Source: Pseudomonas sp. G2-4 (GTDB lineage: Bacteria > Pseudomonadota > Gammaproteobacteria > Pseudomonadales > Pseudomonadaceae). Taken from it: DNA of 64,000 nucleotides. Position numbers and translations under genes: made by a program. A model generated the notes under the pieces. It worked only from the letters and a program-made list of their open reading frames with translations, searched no databases and had not been told where the DNA came from. The stretch lies in the NCBI RefSeq assembly GCF_030064125.1, contig NZ_CP125957.1:4340001-4404000 (forward strand), written 5' to 3'. How positions within the stretch are numbered: position 1 is the first letter of the stretch; each line of letters starts with the position of its first letter. Below are positions 37,454 through 45,871 of the stretch, in pieces.

Positions 37454-37461
37454 AAACCAAG

Positions 37462-37896
37462 TCAGCAGTCACAACGAATAGCCTGGTCCGCCACCCGCTC
37501 CACCAAACCGTTCAGGCGAAAGCCCTCATCAAGCCAACCCATGACCCCGCCAATCATCTCCTTCACCGGATACCCCAAGGTCGCCAAACGCACCGCCGCC
37601 TTGTTCGCCCCATTGCAATGCGGGCCAGCGCAATACACCACGAACAGAGTGGTCTTGGGGTAGGCAGCCAGAGCCTCGGCGGTGAGCGTGCGGGTGGGCA
37701 GGTTGATCGCCCCAGGCACGTGCCCACGCTCATAAGCCAGCGGCCCACGCACATCCACCAACACAAAATCGACATCGCCGGCCTGTTGGCTGGCGTGAAC
37801 GTCGGAACAATCGGTTTCGAACGTCAGACGACTGCTGAAATGCTGCAGGGCTATCTCGGGCGAGGCGGCAGGCACTTCACGAACCAGGCTGGTCAT
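37462..37896 (-). CDS. Rhodanese-like domain protein
   Basis: 144 residues from the ATG at 37896. One rhodanese domain: DFVLVDVRGPLAYERGHVPGAINLP (CH2A motif) and the active-site loop VVYCAGPHCNGANKAA with catalytic Cys. It moves sulfane sulfur or senses it. Divergent from the ftrA-like regulator about 100 bases away, a pairing I have seen in other Pseudomonas and which suggests that FtrA controls it. Confidence 0.88.
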   Translation of the reverse strand: MTSLVREVPAASPEIALQHFSSRLTFETDCSDVHASQQAGDVDFVLVDVRGPLAYERGHVPGAINLPTRTLTAEALAAYPKTTLFVVYCAGPHCNGANKAAVRLATLGYPVKEMIGGVMGWLDEGFRLNGLVERVADQAIRCDC

Positions 37897-37997
37897 CGGC
37901 GGGTACTCCAAGGGGATGAGGGCGTAAGAAGACTTTATCCGTCTGAGGCTTAAGGCTACAGTGGCGTACAAGACACTCTGTGGGAATTTTCCGCCAA

Positions 37998-38957
37998 ATG
38001 CAGCCTACCCCAGGTCTGGTCGCGATCCTCGCCTACGACGGCCTATGCACGTTTGAATTCGGCGTTGCCGTCGAGATCTTCGGATTGGAGCGACCCGAGT
38101 TCAATTTTCCCTGGTACGAACACCGGATCGTCGCGGTCGACAACGGCCCGATGCGCGCCATGGGCGGTTTCCAGGTATTGGCCGATGGCGGCATGGAACT
38201 GCTCGAAACGGCTCGAACCATTGTCATACCCGGTTGGCGCAACCGTAGCGAGCCACCGTCCGGAGCCTTGCTGGAGGCACTGCGCAGAGCCCACGCCCGA
38301 GGCGCACGCCTGCTATCGATATGCTCCGGGGCATTCGTACTGGCGGCCGCCGGGCTGCTCGACGGGCTGGGTGCCACCACTCACTGGCGCTACACCGACG
38401 AATTGGCCGAGAGTTATCCCGCCGTGCGGGTGGACCCGGATGTGCTGTACGTGGACTCAGGACAGGTCATCACCTCGGCGGGCAGCGCCGCTGGCATCGA
38501 TGCCTGCCTGCATCTGGTGGCCCGGGACTTCGGGGTCCAGATCGCCAACACCGTGGCGCGTCGGCTGGTGATGTCACCGCAACGTACGGGTGGGCAGGCG
38601 CAATTCATTCCGTCACCGGTCAGCCGCACGCCACGCAGCGATCTGTCGAGCGTCATGCAATGGGCCCGCGAGCGCCTGCATGAACCCCTCGGCGTGCGCG
38701 AACTGGCCAGCCAGGCGGCCATGAGCGAACGGACTTTTTTGCGCCACTTCACCCAAGCCTGCGGCCTGTCACCCAAGGCCTGGTTGCAACACGAACGCCT
38801 GGCCCGGGCCCGCGAGTTGCTGGAGAGCACCACAAACAACACCGACAACATCGCACAGTTGTGCGGCTACCGCTCGGTGGAAAGCTTTCGCGTGGCGTTT
38901 CGCAGCGTGGTGGGGTTGGCGCCGTCGGTGTATCGGGAGCGGTTTGGGCGGGGGTGA
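37998..38957 (+). CDS. ftrA: GlxA/FtrA-type AraC family regulator
   Basis: 319 residues from the ATG at 37998. The N-terminal DJ-1/PfpI-like domain has LAYDGLCTFEFGVAVEIFGL and the nucleophile-elbow Cys in LLSICSGAFVLAAAG. The C-terminal AraC domain is about 225-315 (LGVRELASQAAMSERTFLRHFTQACGLSPKAWL and IAQLCGYRSVESFRVAFRSVVG). It is a DNA-binding activator; the effector is not known. The symbol rests on resemblance to FtrA and on the divergent rhodanese gene. Confidence 0.85.
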   Translation: MQPTPGLVAILAYDGLCTFEFGVAVEIFGLERPEFNFPWYEHRIVAVDNGPMRAMGGFQVLADGGMELLETARTIVIPGWRNRSEPPSGALLEALRRAHARGARLLSICSGAFVLAAAGLLDGLGATTHWRYTDELAESYPAVRVDPDVLYVDSGQVITSAGSAAGIDACLHLVARDFGVQIANTVARRLVMSPQRTGGQAQFIPSPVSRTPRSDLSSVMQWARERLHEPLGVRELASQAAMSERTFLRHFTQACGLSPKAWLQHERLARARELLESTTNNTDNIAQLCGYRSVESFRVAFRSVVGLAPSVYRERFGRG

Positions 38958-38989
38958 AGCGACAACGCTGTCTCGCCAGTTAGCCCCTG

Positions 38990-39109
38990 TGTGGCAAGGG
39001 AGCTTGCTCCCGCTCGACTGCGAAGCAGGCGCAAGATGGAAGCGATGACACCCTATGAGGAACTTGGGGCTGCTGCGCAGCCCAGCGGGAGCAAGCTCCC
39101 TCGCCACAG
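38990..39109. repeat. REP doublet (GGGAGCTTGCTCCC family)
   Basis: Inverted copies at 38990-39026 and 39066-39109 lie between the convergent ftrA and cobF genes. The left copy has GTGGCAAGGG in place of GTGGCGAGGG. Confidence 0.8.
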
Positions 39110-39128
39110 TCCGGTTTGAGTCATCGGA

Positions 39129-39884
39129 TCAAGGTTTACGCAGCAAATAAGTATCCATGATCCACCCATTCGCCTGCCGCGCGGCCTTGCGGGTGGCTTC
39201 GATGTCATCGGCCACGTCCCCCAGCCGGCCAGCAATGAGGATTTCATCCGGCGTTCCCACATAGGCGCCCCAGTAGATGTGCGTATCAGGATCGCTCACC
39301 TGGTGGTACGCATTCTCGGCATCGAGCATCACCACCACGTTCGCCGCCTCACCCACCTGCCCGGCTATCAACCGGCGTCCGGTGGTGATTTCCAGCGAAC
39401 CGCCAATGCCGTTCAACGGCACTTTGTGGCGGGCCGCAAGGGCCTGGACGCTGGTAATGCCAGGGATCACCTCGAACTCGAAGACGCAGCGACCGGCATC
39501 AAGAATCGTCTGCACGATGCGCACGGTGCTGTCGTACAACGCCGGATCGCCCCACACCAGGAAACCACCGCACTGCCCGTCGGACAGTTCTTCATTGATC
39601 ATCCGCTCGAAGGTGGCCTGCTTTGCACCGTTCAACGCTTCGACACTGGCGGTGTAGTCCAAGTCGTCGCGTTGGCGCTCAGGGCTGTAGGCTTCGACGA
39701 AACGGTACGTACGATCGACGATGTAGCGCTGACAGATTTCCCGCCGCAGATCCAGCAGCTTGCTCTTGGCGGGCCCTTTGTCCATGAGGAAAAACACGTC
39801 CACCCGATTCAAGGCTTTCACCGCCTGTATCGTCAGGTAATCCGGATCGCCGGCGCCGATGCCGATGACTGATAATTTTTTCAT
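39129..39884 (-). CDS. cobF: Precorrin-6A synthase (deacetylating)
   Basis: 251 residues from the ATG at 39884, overlapping the upstream stop (ATGA). It is a SAM-dependent tetrapyrrole methylase: SVIGIGAGDPDYLTIQAVKAL, LVWGDPALYDST and VIPGITSVQALAARHKVPL. CobF methylates C-1 of precorrin-5 and releases acetate in the aerobic cobalamin pathway. The other cob genes are not in this window. It is coupled to a phosphatase-fold gene that may act in the same pathway. Confidence 0.93.
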   Translation of the reverse strand: MKKLSVIGIGAGDPDYLTIQAVKALNRVDVFFLMDKGPAKSKLLDLRREICQRYIVDRTYRFVEAYSPERQRDDLDYTASVEALNGAKQATFERMINEELSDGQCGGFLVWGDPALYDSTVRIVQTILDAGRCVFEFEVIPGITSVQALAARHKVPLNGIGGSLEITTGRRLIAGQVGEAANVVVMLDAENAYHQVSDPDTHIYWGAYVGTPDEILIAGRLGDVADDIEATRKAARQANGWIMDTYLLRKP

Positions 39885-40471
39885 TCCACTGACTCCTGGC
39901 CAGGCCCCTGGGCACGCAATCGCCACACGCCGTTGAAACGCAACTCGATGACGGACAGCGGTTCAATGTCGATTCGGTTGAACGCAGCTGCCGGGCAGTG
40001 CAAGACATTCACCAGGGCCGCGCGGATCACGAACGGATGGGTGACGGCCAACCAATGTCCCGGTTGGTCTTCCAGGCTTGCCAGCCAGTCCCCGACACGG
40101 CGACACAACCGGGCAATGGATTCGCCGCCATGGGGAGTGGCCTCGGGATCGTCGAGCCAGGTTTGCAGGTGGTGCGGCTCGGTCTTGAGCAAGTCGTCGA
40201 TGGACCAACCGCGCCAGCGTCCCAAATCGCAATCGGCCAAGGCCTCGACCACTTGGGGCTCATCACCGAACAACGCGGCGGTCTGGCGAGTACGCAGCTC
40301 CGGCCCACAGAGCAACCGCCTGACATTTCGATAACCCTGGCCAACGTCTGGCCGCTGCGCCAGCCAATCGGCATCCAGCGGTTCTTCCAGGGCAAAGCGC
40401 GCCCGTTTCTGGGCGACGGTGCGGGCGTGGCAGATCAGGGTCAGACGAGTAGCTTGCACGCGGGTTCTCAC
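39881..40471 (-). CDS. Histidine-phosphatase-fold protein linked to cobF
   Basis: 196 residues from a GTG at 40471. The fold is seen in LTLICHART, LLCGPELRTRQTAALFG, LADCDLGRWRGWSIDDL and LAVTHPFVIRAAL (second His). The first motif is C14-H15-A where the family has R-H-G, so the phosphate-binding Arg before the nucleophile His is missing. It resembles CobC, alpha-ribazole phosphatase, in size and context, which would place it in cobalamin synthesis. The altered motif leaves the activity uncertain. Confidence 0.75.
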   Translation of the reverse strand: MRTRVQATRLTLICHARTVAQKRARFALEEPLDADWLAQRPDVGQGYRNVRRLLCGPELRTRQTAALFGDEPQVVEALADCDLGRWRGWSIDDLLKTEPHHLQTWLDDPEATPHGGESIARLCRRVGDWLASLEDQPGHWLAVTHPFVIRAALVNVLHCPAAAFNRIDIEPLSVIELRFNGVWRLRAQGPGQESVE

Positions 40472-40671
40472 GTAATCAGTGGGCAGAATATTCAGCCTTT
40501 TTCTTGTACAGCACCTTATATGAAATCAAATAACTTGGACAAAAAGGCGCTATATCTGACACGAATTGAAGCGCCGACTGACATATTCATTCCAAGCAAC
40601 CAAGCCCAAGTCCTACAAGGGTTTCGCACCATCTTCGAGCATTTTAAACGGAACGTAAAAACCACTGGACA

Positions 40672-40688
40672 TGTAGTACCAGCTACAT
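40672..40688. promoter_or_regulatory. Candidate operator in front of the RpiR-type gene
   Basis: A perfect inverted repeat with six-base arms ATGTAG and CTACAT and a six-base spacer (TACCAG) spans about 40671-40688. It lies 60 bases before the regulator's ATG in an AT-rich stretch. Autoregulation is inference. The rest of the 277-base gap shows only a weak 56-codon frame at 40520-40690 without a ribosome site. Confidence 0.45.
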
Positions 40689-40748
40689 AAATACTATTTT
40701 CAGGAGTAATGAAAGAAATCCAACACACCATCCCAGCAAGGAGCACGG

Positions 40749-41603
40749 ATGCCGCCCCTCAGAGACCTGATCACCGATCCCGGCCTCGTTTTGACGCCGT
40801 CGGAACGCAAGGTCGTACGAGCCCTGCTCGATCACTATCCACGCAACGGCCTGGGGCCGATGTCGCGCCTTTCAGACCATGCCGGCGTCAGCGACCCGAC
40901 CATCGTGCGGCTGGTGAAAAAACTCGGGTTTGGCGGTTATGCCGAATTCCAGGATGCGCTGCTCAGTGACATGGACCATCGCCTGCGCTCTCCTCGCACG
41001 CTGTTGCAACCCCGGGCCAAATTGCCGCAAGGCGATACCTGGAGCCAATACCTGGCCGCCAGCCAACGCGCCCTCATCAACACCCAGGCCCTGACCCAGC
41101 CTGAAGACGTGCGCATTCTCGTCCAGTGGCTACTCGACAGCCGGCACCAGGTGCATTGCTTCGGTGGACGCTTCAGCAGCTTTCTTGCCCACTATCTGCT
41201 CAACCACTTGCGCCTGCTGCGCGCCGGCTGCTTTGCCCTGGAAGACAACGCCCAGCTGCCTGACCGGTTGTTCGACGTACAGCGCCAGGACGTGGTGTTG
41301 ATCTTCGATTATCGTCGCTACCAGGCCCAGGCCCTGCGTGTAGCCAGCGCAGCCAAGGAACGCCACGCCCGGGTCGTACTGTTCAGCGACGTCTACGCGT
41401 CACCATTGCGCGAGCTGGCCGACCTGATTATCAGCGCGCCGGTAGAATCGGTCTCGGCCTTCGACACCCTGGTACCGGCGCTGGCCCAGGTCGAGGCGCT
41501 GATCGCCTGCATGACCCTGCAATGTCCTGACCTGGCCGAACGCCTGGAAGGTATCGACGCCTTACGCACGGAATTCAACACGCACCTGTTGGAGGAAAAA
41601 TAA
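40749..41603 (+). CDS. MurR/RpiR family transcriptional regulator
   Basis: 284 residues, AAGGAG five bases before the ATG. The N-terminal RpiR helix-turn-helix is LTPSERKVVRALLDHYPRNGLGPMSRLSDHAGVSDPTIVRLVKKLGF. The C-terminal SIS domain, about 115-250, includes QVHCFGGRFSSFLAHYLLNHL and VVLFSDVYASPLRELADLII. SIS domains in this family bind phosphosugars or other small ligands. It starts the cluster that runs to 47984; the next gene follows after two bases, so it is in the operon it probably controls. Confidence 0.9.
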   Translation: MPPLRDLITDPGLVLTPSERKVVRALLDHYPRNGLGPMSRLSDHAGVSDPTIVRLVKKLGFGGYAEFQDALLSDMDHRLRSPRTLLQPRAKLPQGDTWSQYLAASQRALINTQALTQPEDVRILVQWLLDSRHQVHCFGGRFSSFLAHYLLNHLRLLRAGCFALEDNAQLPDRLFDVQRQDVVLIFDYRRYQAQALRVASAAKERHARVVLFSDVYASPLRELADLIISAPVESVSAFDTLVPALAQVEALIACMTLQCPDLAERLEGIDALRTEFNTHLLEEK

Positions 41604-41605
41604 GG

Positions 41606-42250
41606 ATGTTCTCGCTCCCCCACCGCTCCCCCCGGGACTTGCCGTTCACCCGTGATCACACGGCACTGCTCTTGGTGGACATGCAACGCGCCTGGCTGGA
41701 ACCACAATTCGACACCCATCTGGACGCTCCCGACGCTGCGTATTTCATTCGCCGTGCCCGCCATCAGGTTATTCCCAACCAACAGCGCTTGCTCAACGCG
41801 ATGCGAGCAGCGCAGCACAACGTGCTGCACACCCACATCGAAAGCCTCACTGCCGATGGCCGCGACCGCTCCCTGGATCACAAGCTGTCGGACATGCACC
41901 TGCCCAAGGGCAGCCCCGAAGCGCAGATCATTGCCGAGCTGACGCCGCTGGAAAACGAAATCGTGTTGCCCAAGACGTCCTCGGGCGTTTTCAACTCCAC
42001 CAATATCGACTACGTGCTGCGCAACCTGCAGACCCGCCACTTGATCGTTGCCGGCATCGTCACCGACCAGTGCGTCGACATGGCCGTGCGCGACGCCGCC
42101 GACCGCGGCTACCTGGTCACATTGGTAGAAGATGCCTGCGCCACTTACACCGAACAACGGCACCTGGCGTGCCTGAACGCGATCAAGGGCTATTGCTGGA
42201 TCACCGATACCGACACCGTACTCGGGCGCTTGCAGGAGATGCAGCCGTGA
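41606..42250 (+). CDS. Isochorismatase-fold cysteine hydrolase
   Basis: 214 residues. The catalytic triad of the family is present: Asp25 (LLLVDMQRAW), Lys123 (VLPKTSSGVFNST) and Cys156 (GIVTDQCVDMAVRDA), with a cis-peptide region before the Cys. Family members hydrolyse amides (nicotinamide, N-carbamoyl compounds) or isochorismate. An amide or carbamoyl substrate fits the nitrogen-metabolism neighbours. It begins two bases after the regulator stop and overlaps the next gene by four bases (GTGA). Confidence 0.88.
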   Translation: MFSLPHRSPRDLPFTRDHTALLLVDMQRAWLEPQFDTHLDAPDAAYFIRRARHQVIPNQQRLLNAMRAAQHNVLHTHIESLTADGRDRSLDHKLSDMHLPKGSPEAQIIAELTPLENEIVLPKTSSGVFNSTNIDYVLRNLQTRHLIVAGIVTDQCVDMAVRDAADRGYLVTLVEDACATYTEQRHLACLNAIKGYCWITDTDTVLGRLQEMQP

Positions 42251-43599
42251 ACCGCCTTGATACCGCAACGCCCCTGGCACCGTTGCCCGTCACGACACTG
42301 GTGAGCACCGACCTGATCGGCGTAACCCGCGGGCGCTCGTTCCCCAGCGATGAACTGCCCCACTACGTCACCGCCGGTTGCGGCTGGGTGCCGGCCAACA
42401 GCGCGCTGACGCCCCAAGACATCATCGCCTCGGCCAACCCCTGGGGCGCGTATGGCGACCTGCGGCTGATCCCGGACCTGTCCAGCCGCGTGACCGTCAA
42501 CAACGGCCCCGACGCCCAGGCCCCCGCCCTGGATTTCATTCATTGCGACGTGCGCGAGACCGACGGCCGACCCTGGAGCACCTGCCCGCGCACCCTGTTG
42601 CATGACGAAGTGGAGCGTTATCGGACTGAGCTGAACTTGCAGGTGTTCGCCGCGTTCGAGCATGAATTCAACCTCAGTGCCACACCGGCCCAACCTGATC
42701 GCCTGGCTTTCAGCCTCCAGGCCCAGCGCCAGCAGGCCGGGTTCGCCGGATGGCTGCTCAGCGCATTGCGCGCCGGTGGTGTCGAACCGGAAATGTTCCT
42801 GCCGGAATACGGCAAGCAGCAGTACGAGATCACCTGCCGCCCAGCCCTGGGCGTGGCCGCCGCCGACCGTGCCGTGAACGTGCGGGAAATCACCCGCGAA
42901 ATCGCCCGGCAAATGGGCCTGGCGCTCAGCTTCGCTCCCAAGACCGCGGAGAATGCCGTGTGCAACGGTGTGCACCTGCACCTGAGCCTGCAAGACCTGA
43001 GCGGTGATCCGGTGCTCCATGACACCGCCAGCAGCAACGGCTTGTCCAGCCTCGGCCAGCACTGGGCTGCCGGTGTGCTGCACTATCTACCTGCGCTGTG
43101 CGCGCTGACCGCACCGACGCCGGTGTCCTACGAGCGCCTGCAACCCCATCACTGGAGTGCATCCTATGCTTGCCTGGGACAGCGCAACCGCGAAGCGGCG
43201 TTGCGTATCTGCCCGACCGTGAGCCTGGGCGGAAAACCCGTGGCAAACCAGTACAACCTGGAATTCCGCGCCATGGACGCCACCGCTTCGCCGCACCTGG
43301 CGATGGCCGCGCTGTTGATCGCCGGGCGCCTGGGCATCGAGCAGCAACTGGCGCTGAATGCCGTGACCGATGAAATACCCGATGAACTGAATGAAGAACA
43401 ACGTCGCGCCCGTGGCATTATCGCCCTGCCGACGACCCTGGCCCAGGCACTGGATTGCCTGCGCCACAGCGGAGCGCTGCTCGAGGCCCTGCCCGGCCCC
43501 TTGGTCGAAACCTACTTTGCCTTGAAGGCCCAGGAGCTGGCCTTGACCCAGGCGCTGTCACCTGCCGAGCGTTGTGAGCACTATGCACGAATCTATTGA
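42247..43599 (+). CDS. Glutamine synthetase family protein (gamma-glutamyl-amine ligase-like)
   Basis: 450 residues from a GTG at 42247 overlapping the previous stop. The GS catalytic domain is recognisable: FAAFEHEFNLS (metal Glu), GGVEPEMFLPEYGKQQYEITCRPA, NAVCNGVHLHLSLQD (ATP/metal His), HHWSASYACLGQRNREAALRICP (substrate Arg) and NLEFRAMDATASPHLAMAAL. The beta-grasp N-terminus is short. It resembles the PuuA/PauA-type and other GS-like ligases rather than GlnA (no adenylylation Tyr loop seen). It probably ligates glutamate to an amine or amino acid. The 3' end overlaps the next gene. Confidence 0.88.
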   Translation: MNRLDTATPLAPLPVTTLVSTDLIGVTRGRSFPSDELPHYVTAGCGWVPANSALTPQDIIASANPWGAYGDLRLIPDLSSRVTVNNGPDAQAPALDFIHCDVRETDGRPWSTCPRTLLHDEVERYRTELNLQVFAAFEHEFNLSATPAQPDRLAFSLQAQRQQAGFAGWLLSALRAGGVEPEMFLPEYGKQQYEITCRPALGVAAADRAVNVREITREIARQMGLALSFAPKTAENAVCNGVHLHLSLQDLSGDPVLHDTASSNGLSSLGQHWAAGVLHYLPALCALTAPTPVSYERLQPHHWSASYACLGQRNREAALRICPTVSLGGKPVANQYNLEFRAMDATASPHLAMAALLIAGRLGIEQQLALNAVTDEIPDELNEEQRRARGIIALPTTLAQALDCLRHSGALLEALPGPLVETYFALKAQELALTQALSPAERCEHYARIY

Positions 43600-44335
43600 A
43601 TGTGCTGAGTCGGGCCTCTACACCAGGCCGGCTTACCGACTGATCCGGGAAGACGCCGAGCATCCGTTGGTGCTGGTGTGCGAGCACGCCAGCCGCTTCA
43701 TTCCCGCTGCGCTGAACGATCTGGGCTTGGATGAAACCGCCTCCCAGGAGCACATTGCCTGGGACATCGGTGCCTTTGCCCTGGCCGAACGCTTGTCCGA
43801 AACCCTCGGTGCGACCTTGTTGGCGGCCAATTATTCACGACTGTTGATCGATCTGAACCGCCCGCTGCATGTACCGGACAGCATTCCGCCCCAGAGCGAG
43901 ATCTACCAGGTCCCAGGCAACCAGGCCCTGGACGAGGCCACGCGCGAGTATCGCCGCCAGTGCCTGTTCCATCCCTTCCATGATCGGTTGCGGACGTTGA
44001 TCGACCAGCGCCTGGCCGCCAACCGGCCAGTGCGGGTGGTGGGCATCCACAGTTTCACCCCGGTGTTCTATGGCCAACCGCGCGCGCTGGAAGCCGGCGT
44101 GCTGTTCGGCGAGGCCAAGGACTACGCCCAGCACATCGTCGACGGGCTGAGCCGGCATTCGCTGCGCGCGGCGGGCAACCAGCCCTACAAGATCAACCCC
44201 TTGACCGACATGACAGTCCCGGAGCACGGCGATGCCCGCGGCCTGGATTCAGTGTTGATCGAAGTGCGCAACGACCTGCTGCGCAGCCCCGAGTCGGTAA
44301 GGGCCTGGAGCGCTTACCTGGCCCCATTGTTGTAG
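43583..44335 (+). CDS. N-formylglutamate amidohydrolase family protein
   Basis: 250 residues from the ATG at 43583; a GTG at 43574 is possible. Family (FGase/HutG) features: LVLVCEHASRFIPAALNDLGL with zinc-binding Glu/His, HIAWDIGAFALAERLSETLGA, LLIDLNRPLH, VVGIHSFTPVFYGQPRALEAGVLFG (third ligand) and the C-terminal SVLIEVRNDLLRSPESVRAW. FGase removes a formyl group from N-formylglutamate in histidine breakdown. No hut gene is near, and the coupling to a GS-like ligase suggests a different N-acyl or glutamyl substrate. It overlaps the upstream gene by 17 bases. Confidence 0.87.
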   Translation: MHESIECAESGLYTRPAYRLIREDAEHPLVLVCEHASRFIPAALNDLGLDETASQEHIAWDIGAFALAERLSETLGATLLAANYSRLLIDLNRPLHVPDSIPPQSEIYQVPGNQALDEATREYRRQCLFHPFHDRLRTLIDQRLAANRPVRVVGIHSFTPVFYGQPRALEAGVLFGEAKDYAQHIVDGLSRHSLRAAGNQPYKINPLTDMTVPEHGDARGLDSVLIEVRNDLLRSPESVRAWSAYLAPLL

Positions 44336-44411
44336 GAAAGCAGTGGCGAGGTTTGAACGGCAAGCGACAAGCAAGAGCACACCCACACACAGCTGAGAAG
44401 GAGAACGGCTT

Positions 44412-45761
44412 ATGAGTATCGAGGCATTTGGCTACAAACAGGAATTGAAACGCAGCCTGTCGCTGACAGACCTGGTGGTGTACGGGATGATTTTCATGAT
44501 CCCCATCGCACCGTTTGGCGTGTATGGCTACGTGAACGCCGAGGCGCCGGGAATGGTGCCGCTGGCGTATATCATCGGCATGGTGGCGATGCTGTTCACC
44601 GCGTTGAGCTATGGCAGCATGGCCCGGGCCTTCCCGGTGGCCGGCTCCGTCTACTCCTACGCGCAACGGGGACTTAACCCACACGTCGGCTTCATCGCCG
44701 GCTGGCTGATGTTGCTGGACTACCTGCTGATCCCGCCGCTGCTCTATGTCTATGCCGCCATGGCGTTGAACCACTTGTACCCGGACATTCCCAAGGTCGG
44801 TTTCATCCTGGCGTTCCTGGTCAGCGCCACCTTCGTCAACCTGCGGGGCATCACGTTCACCGCGCGGATGAACATCATTTTTCTGCTGGCGCAGTTGGTG
44901 GTGCTGGGGATTTTCCTGTTCTATGCCTGGAATGCCCTGCACGGTGGCGCCGGTAACGGCCAACTGACCCTGGCGCCGCTGTACAGCCCGGAACACTTCA
45001 ACTTCGCGCTGCTGATGCAAGCCGTGTCCATCGCTGTATTGTCGTTCCTGGGGTTTGATGCCATCTCCACCCTGGCCGAAGAGATCAAGGACGACCCGGG
45101 CCGCAGCGTCGGCAAGGCAGCGCTGGTGACCTTGCTGGTGATGGGGGCGATTTTCGTGGTGCAGACCTGGATCGCCACTGACCTGGCGGCCGGCATGGGC
45201 TTCAAGTCCGCCGACACCGCGTTCTATGAGATCGCCGAACTGGCGGCCGGCAGCTGGCTGGCAACCTTGACCGCGGTCGCCACGGCGCTGGCCTGGGGCG
45301 TCGCGGTGGCGATCACCTCGCAAGCAGCGGTGTCGCGCCTGTTGTTCGGCATGGCCCGGGACGGCAAGTTGCCCAAGGTCCTGGCCAAGGTCCATCCGAA
45401 ACACAACACCCCGTACGTGAGCATTTACCTGGTCGCGGTGCTGTCGCTGCTGATCTGCTACCTGTTCATCAACGCGGTGGACACCCTGACCTCCCTGGTC
45501 AACTTCGGCGCCCTGAGCGGCTTCATGCTGTTGCACATCACGGTGATCAACCATTACTGGCGCCGTCAGCGGTCCGGCCAGGTGATTCGCCATCTGCTCT
45601 GCCCGCTGGTGGGCTTCGTGATCGTCGCGGCCATCATGTACAACATGGGCGTGGATGCGCAGAAACTCGGCCTGATCTGGGTGGCCGCAGGCGTGGTCTA
45701 TCTGTGTGTGCTGAATAAATTCGGCAGCCCCACGGCGCTGCCGGATCCGGCCGCTCCTTGA
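44412..45761 (+). CDS. APC family amino acid/amine permease
   Basis: 449 residues, about 12 membrane helices. It starts LKRSLSLTDLVVYGMIFMIPIAPFGVYGYV, with the unwound GXG-type helix 1 of APC transporters. FPVAGSVYSYAQRGLNPHVGFIAGWLMLLDY is helix 3, and SFLGFDAISTLAEEIKDDP is the helix 6 signature. It is closest in style to PuuP and other amine/amino-acid importers. AGAAGGAGAA precedes the ATG. It lies 76 bases downstream of the FGase-like gene and probably brings in the cluster's substrate. Confidence 0.92.
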   Translation: MSIEAFGYKQELKRSLSLTDLVVYGMIFMIPIAPFGVYGYVNAEAPGMVPLAYIIGMVAMLFTALSYGSMARAFPVAGSVYSYAQRGLNPHVGFIAGWLMLLDYLLIPPLLYVYAAMALNHLYPDIPKVGFILAFLVSATFVNLRGITFTARMNIIFLLAQLVVLGIFLFYAWNALHGGAGNGQLTLAPLYSPEHFNFALLMQAVSIAVLSFLGFDAISTLAEEIKDDPGRSVGKAALVTLLVMGAIFVVQTWIATDLAAGMGFKSADTAFYEIAELAAGSWLATLTAVATALAWGVAVAITSQAAVSRLLFGMARDGKLPKVLAKVHPKHNTPYVSIYLVAVLSLLICYLFINAVDTLTSLVNFGALSGFMLLHITVINHYWRRQRSGQVIRHLLCPLVGFVIVAAIMYNMGVDAQKLGLIWVAAGVVYLCVLNKFGSPTALPDPAAP

Positions 45762-45766
45762 GGTCC

Positions 45767-45790
45767 GGCGGTCGAAGGGTTCGACCCGCC
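45767..45790 (+). promoter_or_regulatory. Hairpin between the permease and succinyltransferase genes
   Basis: GGCGGTCGAA pairs with TTCGACCCGCC across a three-base loop with one bulged C. No T run follows, so it may be a partial terminator or an mRNA-processing/stability element within the operon. Confidence 0.5.
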
Positions 45791-45871
45791 GTGGTTATTA
45801 CGCGTGGACATCGACAGTGATCGTCAAGCCCGGTGCCTGTCACCGGGCCTTCTGGAACAGGAGTGCAATCC

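Noticed and set aside
40520..40690. 56-codon frame upstream of the RpiR-type regulator
   Set aside because: No ribosome site, and the candidate operator at 40672 lies inside its end. Kept only as a faint possibility.
44193..45593. 466-codon open frame on the - strand
   Set aside because: Antisense to the APC permease. Translation is low-complexity and Gln/His-rich.
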